Below the pieces are notes generated by a model, which was given only the letters and a program-made list of their open reading frames with translations, was not told the origin of the DNA and did not search any database. A stretch of DNA of 60,183 nt, from NCBI GenBank assembly GCA_015061575.1, contig SUWF01000017.1, forward strand, positions 1 through 60,183. The letters run 5' to 3'. Positions 18,432 through 28,277 of the stretch are shown in pieces. The position numbers and the translations under genes are program-made. How positions within the stretch are numbered: the stretch's first letter is position 1; every line of letters begins with the position of its first letter. This DNA comes from Lentisphaerota bacterium (GTDB lineage Bacteria; Verrucomicrobiota; Lentisphaeria; Victivallales; Victivallaceae).

Positions 18432-19682
18432 ATGACAGAAGATATACCAAATTCAGCGGTTTTGCGCCGGAAAAAACTGTGGATACTTTTGAGCGGAGTA
18501 GTGATATTTTTTTTGACCAGTATGGCCAAAGTTCTGGTTCCGACAACGATATTCAAAGAGCTTATGCAAATGAATATGCCTGTGGATCGTATTGCCCTGC
18601 TGGGCGCTGCTTTTATGTATGCTTATGCGGCCAGCCAGCTGGTTATGGGCTGTTTTTCCGACCGCTACGGCGGAGTGCGCATTTTATTGATCGGCGGAAC
18701 TCTTTTTGCGTCGGGCACGATAGCCTTCCCTTTGATGCCCGATTACTGTTTGATGGTCTTATGCCGGGTGATCTGCGGATTCGGCGCCGGAACGATTTTT
18801 CTCGGCGTGGCCAAACTGCTCAATGATCTCTTTCCCGGAAACTTCAGTTTTGCGTTGGGAACGGTGCTGCTTTTCAGCTATCTTGGCCCGGTAACCGGAA
18901 CTGTACCGATGGTAAAATTAGTGGATTTTATCGGCTGGAAAGCAGCGATGATTGCTCCGGGCATGGTGTCTTTGATTCCACTGATCGTGATTGCTTTGCG
19001 CTGCAGAAACGCCATTGCGCCGGTTACTGGCGGGCAGACTCTGGAACCACTGTTCTGCGTGATCAAAAACCGTCCGCAATGGCTGGTGTGCCTGGCATGT
19101 GCATCTGTTTATGGAGCATACTACGCCTGCGTGGGGATGATCGGACAGAAAATCCTGACTGATATATTTTCCTTTACCGCCAGCGGCGCAGCATTGTGCA
19201 TCATGATCCTGACTGTCATCGTGGCAGTCAACAACATGGTGGGCAATCTCCTGCTGAAACTTTTCGGCGGACGGCGCAAGGCAGTGCTGCTGCTGGGAAC
19301 GCTATTTTCGTTGAGCGGGGCCGGATTGGGCTTGTATGCGTTGAACTGTTGCAGCGGCAAGTGGATTTTTGTATTTGCTCTGATATTACTGGCGTTTCCG
19401 GCCGGATTCTTTGCCATGTTCAGTCTGGTCGGCAAGGAGCTTAATCCGCCGCAATATATGGCTATGGCAGTTGCATTTGTCAACTTTATGGCATTTGTAT
19501 TTATTTCGCTCTATCAGAACATAACCGGATTCGTACTGAAAGCGTTTCCGCCGGCAGCCGGCTCCCTGGCGTTTCCGCTGCGGGCATACGTTGCAGTGTA
19601 CAGCTTTTTCCTGATTGGTGCCATAATCAGTTTTGCGGCGGCATGTCTGCTGCCGGAAACCAGGGACCGCACCCGAAACTGA
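18432..19682 (+). CDS. MFS transporter
   Basis: 416 residues with 12 hydrophobic helices. The loop 2-3 signature appears as GCFSDRYGGVRILL (G-x-x-x-D-R-x-G), and the end (ACLLPETRDRTRN) is the usual MFS C terminus. Substrate not recognisable. Has its own promoter-like sequence; an unremarkable 115-bp spacer follows before the convergent transporter gene. Confidence 0.85.
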   Translation: MTEDIPNSAVLRRKKLWILLSGVVIFFLTSMAKVLVPTTIFKELMQMNMPVDRIALLGAAFMYAYAASQLVMGCFSDRYGGVRILLIGGTLFASGTIAFPLMPDYCLMVLCRVICGFGAGTIFLGVAKLLNDLFPGNFSFALGTVLLFSYLGPVTGTVPMVKLVDFIGWKAAMIAPGMVSLIPLIVIALRCRNAIAPVTGGQTLEPLFCVIKNRPQWLVCLACASVYGAYYACVGMIGQKILTDIFSFTASGAALCIMILTVIVAVNNMVGNLLLKLFGGRRKAVLLLGTLFSLSGAGLGLYALNCCSGKWIFVFALILLAFPAGFFAMFSLVGKELNPPQYMAMAVAFVNFMAFVFISLYQNITGFVLKAFPPAAGSLAFPLRAYVAVYSFFLIGAIISFAAACLLPETRDRTRN

Positions 19683-19797
19683 CTGCCGAAAAATTTACTC
19701 TGCAGTTTCCCAACAATAAAATCATTCGCCACTCCCCCCCCCGGCTGCCGTTGTGCCCCAAATGGGATGTCAGCAAACAGCAGCAGATAGATGATTT

Positions 19798-21699
19798 TTA
19801 TTGCCGGGCTTGAATTTGCGGTGCAGCGCTTTTCTTTTCCAATTTGGTGTAAAACAGCAGCATCCCCAGCTGAATAGCCAATGCGATCATTTCGTAAGAC
19901 CACATGCCCGGCGACAACGTGCTTTTATCCAGTGAAAATGCCAGAAAGTTTTCGATAGCAAAGCTTATTGTCATCAGCACCGTGACAATGGCCGAAAGTA
20001 TCAGCATACTGTGATGCGGCATTTGCACGCTTTTCAGCACGCTGCGAGCCCAGAGCAAATATCCGCCCAGCACCAGCGCAGTCAGCGGCAGACAGCAAAC
20101 AAGATAATATCTGCCGGCTGCTCCAGCACCGCTGTTCCGGCACCAGATGATCATAAATATCACCCACAGCAGCGCTGCACTTACGCTGAAAATCATGCCG
20201 GCGAGCGAAATTTTCACCCCCAGTTTGCTCGGCTCCGCACATTGCGTCACCGGCATGGGTTCCAGCCCGCCGGGCGTCCACGGCGCCGGAGCGCAATAGC
20301 CCTGGTAGCCGCCCAGACGCAAAAATTCCCGATACATCATCAGATAGCAGAAAATCGCCACTCCATTGAAAAACAACACCCACAAAAAGATGTAGCGGTA
20401 GGATATTTCGCCCAGCTGCAGCTGATCTTTCAGAAAGTCCATAAACACTCCCAGCAGCAGACTGAATCCCAGTACCGTCAAACTGCGGAACATGCTCTGC
20501 GCCGAACAAAATTGACCGAACCGGCTTTTGGGATAGAGCCGCATCAGCGCAGGCATATGGGCAATCCCCCGGAACCGCATCATAAATGTCACCTGCGAAA
20601 GCATCAATCCTCCCCAGAAAAAGACTGTTACCGGCGGCGAAAAAAAGATCCATTTGCAGTCCAGGATCGTGCCCATCTGCCCGAACAGCAGACAAAATAC
20701 ACTGATACGCACCGGGTGCCACCGGTCAATAAATGGCGTGCCAAACAAAGCAATACTAAAAATCAGCACCGTACCGATCAAACTGCACCAGCCGGAATAA
20801 CTGCCGATCTGGGCCATACTCATGCCCATGGATTTTTCAAAAAACACCATGAATATACTTGTACAGCCGGCAATGGCCGAAGCCGCTGTTCCGCAAAAGG
20901 CGTACCAGTAAAAACGGTGCGAAAAACTTTCGCGCATAAAGGTGATCATGGCCCGTACGCCTTTGCTCTGACGGCGCTCATTTTCATCCGGCTCCGGGAA
21001 GTGCGGTTCTTTGACCAAAAGACACATCGCGCTGATACCCAGCGCATAAGCAATGGTTATGCCAATGAGGATCCAGCGGAAATGCGTCAGCGCATGTTCA
21101 AAAATAAAGAAGTTGAAAAGCGCCGCCGCCAGCGAAGTGGTGATTTGGATCACCCCCATAAAGCGGGTCATAAATTGCGGCGGAATCAAATCGTTGTAAA
21201 TGTAATAGATGATCGAGCCGACAAACATGAAGAAAAAGTAATAGAAGATCATGATCGCCGCCATCAGCACGATCGTCATAGTCGCCGGAGCTACGGTCAG
21301 CCAGGGGGAGATGGCTTTGACCAGCAATGAACTTTCGCTGTCGACAAAAGCAAACATCAGCCATGCAGCACACATCATGGGCATGGTGTAAAAGATGAAC
21401 GGAAAACGCCGTCCCCAGCGGGGCGACCGGTAGCGGTCACTTTTAAAACTCACCCACGGACAGACAGTCATATTAAGGATCTGACTGAACGTACTCATGA
21501 TAAAGATCAGCAACGTATTGCTGCAGCCCAGTTCTTTGAGCCGCAGCGGCATGATCCGCGGTACAAACGTTATTGATATTGAGTAGATAAATACGCCCAG
21601 TATCACCATTGCCATAGTCAGCAGCAGGCGGCTGCGGGTATAGGTCAACGGCCCGGCAGTATAGAGTTTTTCTGCCGGAGTTTTTTCCTCAACACTCAT
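19798..21699 (-). CDS. Large MFS transporter (GPH-like), glycan operon
   Basis: 633 residues from ATG 21699 (GGAG 5 nt upstream). About 14 hydrophobic segments, with an SFKSDRYRSPRWGRRFPFIFY loop-2 element like that of sugar:cation symporters of the GPH/sucrose-transporter type (D-R-x-R-S-R-W-G-R-R). Longer than usual MFS proteins because of a ~60-residue loop (GYQGYCAPAPWTPGG region) and extra C-terminal helices. Last gene of a minus-strand operon that begins with a secreted glycan-active protein, so it probably imports the released sugar. Confidence 0.75.
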   Translation of the reverse strand: MSVEEKTPAEKLYTAGPLTYTRSRLLLTMAMVILGVFIYSISITFVPRIMPLRLKELGCSNTLLIFIMSTFSQILNMTVCPWVSFKSDRYRSPRWGRRFPFIFYTMPMMCAAWLMFAFVDSESSLLVKAISPWLTVAPATMTIVLMAAIMIFYYFFFMFVGSIIYYIYNDLIPPQFMTRFMGVIQITTSLAAALFNFFIFEHALTHFRWILIGITIAYALGISAMCLLVKEPHFPEPDENERRQSKGVRAMITFMRESFSHRFYWYAFCGTAASAIAGCTSIFMVFFEKSMGMSMAQIGSYSGWCSLIGTVLIFSIALFGTPFIDRWHPVRISVFCLLFGQMGTILDCKWIFFSPPVTVFFWGGLMLSQVTFMMRFRGIAHMPALMRLYPKSRFGQFCSAQSMFRSLTVLGFSLLLGVFMDFLKDQLQLGEISYRYIFLWVLFFNGVAIFCYLMMYREFLRLGGYQGYCAPAPWTPGGLEPMPVTQCAEPSKLGVKISLAGMIFSVSAALLWVIFMIIWCRNSGAGAAGRYYLVCCLPLTALVLGGYLLWARSVLKSVQMPHHSMLILSAIVTVLMTISFAIENFLAFSLDKSTLSPGMWSYEMIALAIQLGMLLFYTKLEKKSAAPQIQARQ

Positions 21700-21718
21700 T
21701 GCCACTCCCCCGAAAAAC

Positions 21719-22399
21719 TTACAGCTTGATCACTTTAATGTATTCGATCAAACCGGGGAAAGGCTGATAACTGGCGGCGACCCGGTCACCGATGCTGAAG
21801 CGCACCGTGCTGTCGGTCAGCGGTTTGGCCGGCTGGATGGATTTGATTTCTTTGCCGTCCAATTTGAGCGTGATCTGGTCGTCGAAATATTTGAGTGCCA
21901 CATCGTGCCATTCGCCGTCACCCAGCGCAGCTGCCATGACCGGAATATTGTACAGTTTGCTGCCGTCGCCGTAAACGACCCGGAGCATAAATTCTCCCCG
22001 CCCGGTTATGTGCATAAGCAATGCCGCACCGTTTTTGCTGGCGTAAGCGCCGTCAAAAATATACATATTGCTGCCTTTGATCCGCCCGTTGGCCGGATCA
22101 ACATAGCGGATACGGGCCTGCACTTCAAAGCCATCCATCGGCAGAATATCCTTTTGGGGATTACCTTTGAGCGAAAGCCCACAGCCTTTGCCGTGCCCTT
22201 TGCCCTGCGTACAGGGCGAAAGCACTTTTTTGCCGGTTTTGGTATCAACAACGAACTTGGCTTCGCCCCGCACACTCATGGTGTATTTGCCGCTGGTGAG
22301 CTGTTCTTTGGTGAAATCCCATTCAGCAACAACAGTTTCAGCCGCAACTGCGGCCCCCAACACAGCGAGCAGAGCTCCGGACAATACAATTTTTTTCAT
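21719..22399 (-). CDS. Secreted LamG-like (concanavalin fold) protein
   Basis: 226 residues from ATG 22399: signal peptide KKIVLSGALLAVLGAAVAAE with a cleavage site after AVAA. The rest (VVAEWDFTKEQLTSGKYTM, FEVQARIRYVDP, WHDVALKYFDDQITLKLDGKEI) is a single jelly-roll domain of the LamG/concanavalin type with no catalytic motif that I can name. Probably binds sugar outside the cytoplasm. Lies between a pseudopilin gene (36 bp) and the transporter gene (19 bp). Confidence 0.7.
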   Translation of the reverse strand: MKKIVLSGALLAVLGAAVAAETVVAEWDFTKEQLTSGKYTMSVRGEAKFVVDTKTGKKVLSPCTQGKGHGKGCGLSLKGNPQKDILPMDGFEVQARIRYVDPANGRIKGSNMYIFDGAYASKNGAALLMHITGRGEFMLRVVYGDGSKLYNIPVMAAALGDGEWHDVALKYFDDQITLKLDGKEIKSIQPAKPLTDSTVRFSIGDRVAASYQPFPGLIEYIKVIKL

Positions 22400-22435
22400 T
22401 CTGCAAAACCTTATCAAATTGATAAAAATATGATT

Positions 22436-23125
22436 TTAATCCATTTTAGTTTCGTCGCAATAGACTGCGCCTTCGTATTCATCTGTGCAAGTTTCCCCGG
22501 CTTTGGCATTGCGGGTGCCGGTGTGGCCGCCCAGATAGCCCACATTGATCGTGGAAACATGCGCCACCGAATCCAGAACTTCTGCATTATTGGTGACCCG
22601 TTTGCAAATATCAGCCAGAATCGCCAGACCCGGATCATCCCGCCCAACTATAGCCCGGGGAGCAAATTTATTGGCAGGCTTACCACTGCCGGCCCAGAAA
22701 ATATAGCTGCAGTAGCGGAAATACTCCGGATTGCTTTTGTAGGGACGGAATTGCACGGAGTCACTGGGACATTTGTAATTTTTTTCCCGGAAAGCGGCAA
22801 GTCCTTTAGTTCCGGCAGGGATCTCGCCAAAATATCCGCAGCTTTCGATCAAATTGAATGCGCAGGTACTGCTGGCAGTGGCTATAGCGTAAGAAATACT
22901 CCAAATCTGCCCCTGTCCGCCAGGCTGAACCGGGATGTAGCTGTTGTTGTCATTTGCATACATGAATATAGCTGTAAGAATCTGTTTTTGCTTAGACAAA
23001 CAGTTGGCTGCTCTGGCCCGCTCCCGGGCAGCGGAAAGTGCAGGCAGCAGCATCGCCGCCAGAATTGCGATGATGGCAATTACCACCAACAGTTCAATCA
23101 AGGTAAAACTTTTTTTGGTAATCAT
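22436..23125 (-). CDS. Lentisphaerota-type pseudopilin (single-gene prepilin-like protein)
   Basis: 229 residues: leader [23 protein letters not shown] (prepilin peptidase site and helix), [20 protein letters not shown], then a divergent body ending in the family's C-terminal motif ([11 protein letters not shown], a variant of the H-x9-DG region). Found as second of two tandem pseudopilins between a secreted 909-aa protein and the LamG protein. Its N-terminal third is nearly identical to the neighbouring copy but the bodies differ strongly. Function unknown. Confidence 0.9.
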   Translation of the reverse strand: MITKKSFTLIELLVVIAIIAILAAMLLPALSAARERARAANCLSKQKQILTAIFMYANDNNSYIPVQPGGQGQIWSISYAIATASSTCAFNLIESCGYFGEIPAGTKGLAAFREKNYKCPSDSVQFRPYKSNPEYFRYCSYIFWAGSGKPANKFAPRAIVGRDDPGLAILADICKRVTNNAEVLDSVAHVSTINVGYLGGHTGTRNAKAGETCTDEYEGAVYCDETKMD

Positions 23126-23143
23126 AAGTCAATAACTCACTTT

Positions 23144-23800
23144 TCAAAGTTTATATTCGTCGATCAACACCAGCTTGGTCAGGTTATCGGTCGCTTTGGG
23201 ATCGCTCTCTTTCATATTCACGCTGTGGGCGTGACCGCCCAGATACAACACATTGACCAGCGTTTTGTGCGCCAGGGTTTCCGCCATGGCACTTTTACTG
23301 ATTTGAATAGCTCCGTCATTAACAATCGCTACACCCGGATCGTCCCGGCCGATGATCATACGCGCCGGAATCGTAGCATTGCCCAGCCCGACCCAGTAGT
23401 GGTAGCTCAGGTAATTACCGCTGGCGTTGTAGTACTGAAAGTGTTCCGTATCGCTGGGGCACTTGAAGTGGCGGGTATAAAAATCGATCTGCCCCTGGCC
23501 GGTGGGCGGCAATTCTTCACCCATGTAGCCGTAGTTGATCATGGCATTCCATGCGGAGGCTGATGTCGTGGCGATAAAAATATTCATCGTGTAGGTCACA
23601 TGCGAAAGTCCCGGTATGTAGCTGGGGTTATCATGCGCATACATCTGTACAGCCAGTCCGATCTGCTTGAGTTTGCTCAGGCAGTTGCTGCTGCGGGCCC
23701 GCTCCCGGGCAGCGGAAAGTGCAGGCAGCAGCATCGCCGCCAGAATTGCAATGATGGCAATTACCACCAACAGTTCGATCAAGGTAAAACGCTTTTTCAT
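23144..23800 (-). CDS. Lentisphaerota-type pseudopilin
   Basis: 218 residues: leader [51 protein letters not shown], and the C-terminal motif [12 protein letters not shown]. Eighteen bp upstream of the second pseudopilin. Body features KCPSDTEH and [11 protein letters not shown] are shared with the other family members in this window (CPSD, GRDNPG). Probably assembled or anchored in the cell envelope via the N-terminal helix. Confidence 0.9.
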   Translation of the reverse strand: MKKRFTLIELLVVIAIIAILAAMLLPALSAARERARSSNCLSKLKQIGLAVQMYAHDNPSYIPGLSHVTYTMNIFIATTSASAWNAMINYGYMGEELPPTGQGQIDFYTRHFKCPSDTEHFQYYNASGNYLSYHYWVGLGNATIPARMIIGRDDPGVAIVNDGAIQISKSAMAETLAHKTLVNVLYLGGHAHSVNMKESDPKATDNLTKLVLIDEYKL

Positions 23801-23831
23801 TTTTCAATACCCCTTTTTTGTGTTAAATATG

Positions 23832-26561
23832 TTAAATTACAATCTGAGCAAAATCCATGCTTTTGACCGTGACCTTCTGCTTATTGGGCAATGTAACAGT
23901 TTCATCGGTCTTTCCGCAGTTAAAGATCGTAATCAGCTGTTTTTGGTTAAGTTCATGCACCCGGTAACGCATATCTTTGGTCAGACCCTGCAGCTGGACT
24001 TTTTCATCGGCACGCTGACCTTTGAAGTAAAAATCCTTGTACCTGGCCACAGCGTTCAAGCCGGAGTTGATGGCGTTCAAGCGGCTGCCATCGTAGGCTT
24101 TGCCGGTAAAGTAGCAGAAGCCTTTCAGACCGCTGGCAGCGGCGCCCAGCACTTCCAGCCGGACTTCTTCTTTGCAGGGATGGTGGTAGCTCCAGGTGGG
24201 CAGCTGCACCGGCGGCAATGCTTCGCAGATATAAGGTACGCCCCACACCGGCTTGGAAAAGCGCTTGACATCGTTGTCAACATGATCCAGAAATACCACA
24301 CCTTCGTAGTTGTAATAACTTACCTGATGGGCGTCGATGGCATCGGCCTTGTCGTAATCCATCGCCACGGTCGGCACGGTTTTGGCAAAAGCCGGTTCGC
24401 TGCCATCGAGGTTGAGGGTGTAGTCATAGGCAACAAACTCGCAGTCCTTGCGGGTTTCATGAACCAGATTTTTGACCATTTTGTGCAGTTCCACGGTCAG
24501 ATAACGGCGGAACTGTGACCACTTGTCGAAGTATTGTTTAAGAATGATCTTGCTGTCCAGCTTAACGTTTTTATCGAGCTTGGCCCACTTGCGGAACTCT
24601 TCGATGGTCGATTCATGGAAGCAGGATATATGGCTCTGACCGGTGCTCCAGAATTCAATATCGATCTCCACTAAAGCATAACCACTTTTCGGCAGCAGCG
24701 CCAACACGTTTTGCAGATACTTTTTGTAGGCGGCATTGAATTGGGGATCCCGCAAAGCAGTGCCCAACGCAATATGCCCCTTGTCGATGCGGCCGTCATT
24801 GAGCGTGCGCAGCGGCATATCCTTGAAACCGGCCGCCCGGTAGATATTCACATTATCCGGAGAATGCACCAGCGCACAGGGCATAAAACCCAGCTCTTTG
24901 GCATGTTCCGAAAAAGCTTTCTGCGATTCGTGGATGGTGCCGAAAGTCACCCCGGACTTTATCAGACTGGTCAGCAGCTCAATGCGGGCTTCTTTATTGC
25001 GCACCAGACCGCTGCCGCCGCCCCAGCCGCCAATGCGGAACTCTTGCATCGGCACCGCTTCCGGTTCCGGCTTGAGCAGTTCCACCGGCAGCGTGCGCTG
25101 TTCGCCCTGCACAGAGCCGATGCGCATATTGGTTTTCATAGGGGCAACCTTGCCCACCTTATCAGCGGCTTTGACAATGATCTGCAAGCCGGTGTAGTGG
25201 TTGGGGTTATTGTTCATCATGTAGCGGGCCCAGTTGTAGGGGTTGACAAAGCGGTAACGTTTGGTGCCGGGATCGGATTTGCGCAGCTGCTGGAACGGCA
25301 ATTCGGGGCCGTAAGTGGAGAGCTGGGCCGAAAGCACCGTCAACTCTTCCGGCAGCATCACTTCAATGACCGTGTCGCCTTTGAGGGTTTTATCGCCGGC
25401 AAGCATGAGCTTGATATAGCTGGTACGGCCCGCCAGCAGTTTGATATTGGGTTCTTCGCTGTCGATGTAGCTGTAGAAGTCAAACGGATAGACGATGCTC
25501 CAGAGCGGCGCTTTGCGATTGCGGATCAAAAAGGCTTTTTCGGCAGCGTCTGCCTTGCGGATGACCAGATCATCAAGTTCCACCACCCCTTTGGCAGCAT
25601 TGACTACCGCCGGGCGGAAGGATACGGCTTTTTCGTGCAGCGTAAAGGGCAGCGAAACAAGCTTGTAATCACCGTTGACCGCCACCGGAGCGCTGTTGAA
25701 ATCCTCCAGCGGTTTACCGTCGGCATCGTACTGATAGACCGAAAGCACCGCCGCAGCAGCGCCCGTAGAACGTACTGCCGCATCCAGCGTGTAATCGCCG
25801 GGGCCGAAATCCTTGACCTGCAGCGGCTGTTTGGGAGCCACGCCATAGCCGGATTTGCCGCTTTTCCAGGTAATGCGCCAGGCGCCGTTATCGGCAAAAC
25901 CGTTTTCGATGCGCTCTACTGCCGCCACTCCTTCGATGCCGTGAGAGCGGGCAAACAATCCCCAGCTTTCGGCAGTGGCTTGATCGGCAAAATTTTCGCT
26001 CCAAAGTCCGTATTTGGCAACTTTTTCCACTTTGTAGTCATCGATAAAGAGTTTGCCGGAAAAGTTCTGCAATATTGCCTGCGTCATAAAACCGATGCCG
26101 GAACCGATATGGTATTTGCCCTGCGGCGGCACGACCAGATAAGTTTCGTGGTAAGTCCAATCTTTTTCGACCTTGAGCGGCAGCGAAGCACTGGCAATGG
26201 GCGTAAGTTCGCCTTTGCGGTTGACCGACGGAAACATTTTCATAGTGATCGTCCCCATGCCGGGGGTGTCGCTTTTGGTCCAGCAGCTGAAGCGGTAAAC
26301 GCCGCCTGCCGGATCCAAATTACGGAAACGGTGTGCCAGTGCCGCCCGCATACTTACGGAAAAATATCCGCAGCCCGGCGAGCTTTTGCCTTCAACGGCA
26401 TCAAAGTCAAACCGGCCGCCGGAGCCGGACGGGCACCAATGCAGAAATTTTTTCAAACTGTCCGGCGAGTTGAATTTTTCGTCCAACAGTACGGTATTCT
26501 GCGCCTGCACCACGCCAAGTGCCGTAAGCAGCAGAAGCGATAAAATGGAAATAAAACGCAT
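23832..26561 (-). CDS. Large secreted putative glycoside hydrolase
   Basis: 909 residues. Signal peptide RFISILSLLLLTALGVVQAQ; then two beta-sandwich, CBM-like regions (about residues 25-180 and 190-340), a linker, and from about residue 500 a probable TIM barrel: EFRIGGWGGGSGLVRN, FGTIHESQKAF, LVEIDIEFW (acidic strand end), VAMDYDKADAIDAHQVSYYNYEG and a C-terminal beta domain. The repeated acidic strand ends suggest a glycoside hydrolase, but I could not assign a family. First gene of the operon with two pseudopilins, a LamG protein and a transporter; GAAGGAGA stands before the start. Confidence 0.6.
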   Translation of the reverse strand: MRFISILSLLLLTALGVVQAQNTVLLDEKFNSPDSLKKFLHWCPSGSGGRFDFDAVEGKSSPGCGYFSVSMRAALAHRFRNLDPAGGVYRFSCWTKSDTPGMGTITMKMFPSVNRKGELTPIASASLPLKVEKDWTYHETYLVVPPQGKYHIGSGIGFMTQAILQNFSGKLFIDDYKVEKVAKYGLWSENFADQATAESWGLFARSHGIEGVAAVERIENGFADNGAWRITWKSGKSGYGVAPKQPLQVKDFGPGDYTLDAAVRSTGAAAAVLSVYQYDADGKPLEDFNSAPVAVNGDYKLVSLPFTLHEKAVSFRPAVVNAAKGVVELDDLVIRKADAAEKAFLIRNRKAPLWSIVYPFDFYSYIDSEEPNIKLLAGRTSYIKLMLAGDKTLKGDTVIEVMLPEELTVLSAQLSTYGPELPFQQLRKSDPGTKRYRFVNPYNWARYMMNNNPNHYTGLQIIVKAADKVGKVAPMKTNMRIGSVQGEQRTLPVELLKPEPEAVPMQEFRIGGWGGGSGLVRNKEARIELLTSLIKSGVTFGTIHESQKAFSEHAKELGFMPCALVHSPDNVNIYRAAGFKDMPLRTLNDGRIDKGHIALGTALRDPQFNAAYKKYLQNVLALLPKSGYALVEIDIEFWSTGQSHISCFHESTIEEFRKWAKLDKNVKLDSKIILKQYFDKWSQFRRYLTVELHKMVKNLVHETRKDCEFVAYDYTLNLDGSEPAFAKTVPTVAMDYDKADAIDAHQVSYYNYEGVVFLDHVDNDVKRFSKPVWGVPYICEALPPVQLPTWSYHHPCKEEVRLEVLGAAASGLKGFCYFTGKAYDGSRLNAINSGLNAVARYKDFYFKGQRADEKVQLQGLTKDMRYRVHELNQKQLITIFNCGKTDETVTLPNKQKVTVKSMDFAQIVI

Positions 26562-26691
26562 TTTTTGCCCTCTCCTTCTACTTGTATTTTCAAGAATTTA
26601 TTGACAAACCATTTACATACACTGACTGTTAATCTACACGCCCGGCGGATAATTGCAAGTAAATCAGCTTTTTTTTTACAAAAACTGGATC

Positions 26692-27198
26692 TTACAACGG
26701 TTTTCCGGCCAGATCGATGCTGCTGAACAGCGCTTTCTGACCGTGGCAGATCGCCAGCGCCAGCGCATCGGTCGCATCGTTGGGTATATCGCTTACGGCA
26801 ATGCCGAACTCATTGGCCATCATCAAAGCCACCTGTTCTTTGCGGGCGGTGCTGGCTCCGGTAACGGCCCGTTTGGCCACGTTGGGGGCGTAGGCGTAAG
26901 CGGGAATGGCATTTTCAGCCAGCGCAGTAAGGATCGCCCCCCGGGCCATGCCCAGAATAATGGCGGTATTGGCGTTGTCGCCCACAAAAGGACTTTCCAG
27001 ACTGGCACAATCGGGCGCAAAGGTTTTTATCAGCTCCCGCACGCCGCCGGCCAACCGGCGCAGACACTCGCTGTGCGGCATCTGGCGGGTATTGCGGATA
27101 ACGCCGCAGTCGATGATTTCAGCCCGGCAGCCGGGCAGCATTTTTATTACGCCGTAACCGGTGGTGCGGATCGCCGGATCAAGCCCCAGAATGATCAT
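26692..27198 (-). CDS. ruvC: Holliday junction resolvase RuvC
   Basis: 168 residues: ILGLDPAIRTTGYGVI (first catalytic Asp near residue 6), SLESPFVGDNANTA (Glu near 66), and DATDALALAICHG with the last two Asp. Cuts Holliday junctions symmetrically together with RuvAB, which are not in this window. The start overlaps the end of the upstream gene by 4 bp. Length is normal for the family. Confidence 0.95.
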   Translation of the reverse strand: MIILGLDPAIRTTGYGVIKMLPGCRAEIIDCGVIRNTRQMPHSECLRRLAGGVRELIKTFAPDCASLESPFVGDNANTAIILGMARGAILTALAENAIPAYAYAPNVAKRAVTGASTARKEQVALMMANEFGIAVSDIPNDATDALALAICHGQKALFSSIDLAGKPL

Positions 27199-28265
27199 AA
27201 CTGAGCTGCTTCCGGCAAAGTGGCCTGCTTATCGGCGGAGGCCGGCACCTGCGGAGCTGCCTCTGGGGCAGCCACTGCCGGAGCGGGGGGGGCTGCGGGC
27301 GCAGGTTTTTTGCTTAACTGCTGGAGTTTTTCGGTCAATTCCAGCAAGTTTTTATCGGCATTGACCAGCTGCTGCTGCAGATTTTCCAACTGCTGACGGG
27401 ATTTTTGTGCATCCTGTTCCATCTTTTTCAGCAAGAGCTTGCGCTCATTTATCCGCTGTTCGGTCAACGCTTTTTCCTGCGCCTTGAGTTCCTTTTGCAA
27501 AGTTTCCCGATCAGCGGCCAGCTGTTGATTGAGCCGGGCGACTTCGGCAGTCCGCTGTTCGTGGAGTTTAAGCAGTTCGGCTTTGAGCTGGCGGATATTT
27601 TCGGCAGCCTGCTGCTGTTGCTGCAGCCGGGCCTTTTCCTGAGTTTGGAGTGTGCTGACAAACTCCTGCTGCATCTGCCGAACTGCTTGCTGCATGGCCG
27701 CAGCTTCCTGACGGCGTTCGGCGGCCTGCTGCTGGTAAACATATACCCCAAACCCCGCCGCCGCCAGCAGCAGCACGATCACCACCGCCAACAGCGATAC
27801 AGTCCAGGCCGCCCGCCGGGCGGTGCGCCGGTGTTGATTGCGCAAGTCGCTGATAAAGGCGGCCAGCTCCATGGCGTTGCGTTCAATTTCTTTGAGTGCA
27901 GGCAGCTGCGCCTGATCATCCGCCGCAGCAGTTTCCGGTTCCGCCGGGCTTGAGGTGCCAACTGGCGCTGCCGCATTTTCCGGTGTTTCCACAGCCGGCG
28001 GCGCAGTTTTTTCCGGCGCGACCTCCGGCTTTATGCCATGATGCTCGGCCAGAATACTTTCGATTTCGGAACTGGATCTGCCGCTGTCCCGCAAGCTGGC
28101 GATCTCCTGCAAAACGGCCAGACTCTGTTCCGAATAAACCTTGCGTTTGCCGCTGGTGGAACTGTCGATATAATCTTCGTAGCGGGTCAGCCAATCATTG
28201 ATCGTCGTGCGCGGTACGCCCACTGCCGCCGCCAGGGCGGCTGCTGAATAGGTTTGTGAACCCAT
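27195..28265 (-). CDS. MerR-like DNA-binding, membrane-anchored coiled-coil protein
   Basis: 356 residues in three parts. Residues 5-70: a MerR-type winged helix (YSAAALAAAVGVPRTTINDWLTRYEDYI, RKVYSEQSLAVLQEIASL). Residues ~155-178: one transmembrane helix (AWTVSLLAVVIVLLLAAAGF). Residues ~180-315: Gln- and Glu-rich heptads of a long coiled coil, then a Pro/Ala tail. The coiled coil lies on the far side of the membrane if the DNA-binding part is cytoplasmic. Between ribF and ruvC in an apparent operon. Might tie DNA or a promoter to the membrane; no known function recognised. Confidence 0.6.
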   Translation of the reverse strand: MGSQTYSAAALAAAVGVPRTTINDWLTRYEDYIDSSTSGKRKVYSEQSLAVLQEIASLRDSGRSSSEIESILAEHHGIKPEVAPEKTAPPAVETPENAAAPVGTSSPAEPETAAADDQAQLPALKEIERNAMELAAFISDLRNQHRRTARRAAWTVSLLAVVIVLLLAAAGFGVYVYQQQAAERRQEAAAMQQAVRQMQQEFVSTLQTQEKARLQQQQQAAENIRQLKAELLKLHEQRTAEVARLNQQLAADRETLQKELKAQEKALTEQRINERKLLLKKMEQDAQKSRQQLENLQQQLVNADKNLLELTEKLQQLSKKPAPAAPPAPAVAAPEAAPQVPASADKQATLPEAAQL

Positions 28266-28277
28266 AACAACTCTCCG

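Noticed and set aside
20011..21330. 439-codon open frame, rich in His, Gln and Arg
   Set aside because: Antisense to the large MFS transporter; composition is that of reversed membrane-protein codons.
24711..26543. 610-codon open frame on the plus strand
   Set aside because: Antisense to the 909-aa secreted protein, no signal peptide or known motif; a by-product of codon use.
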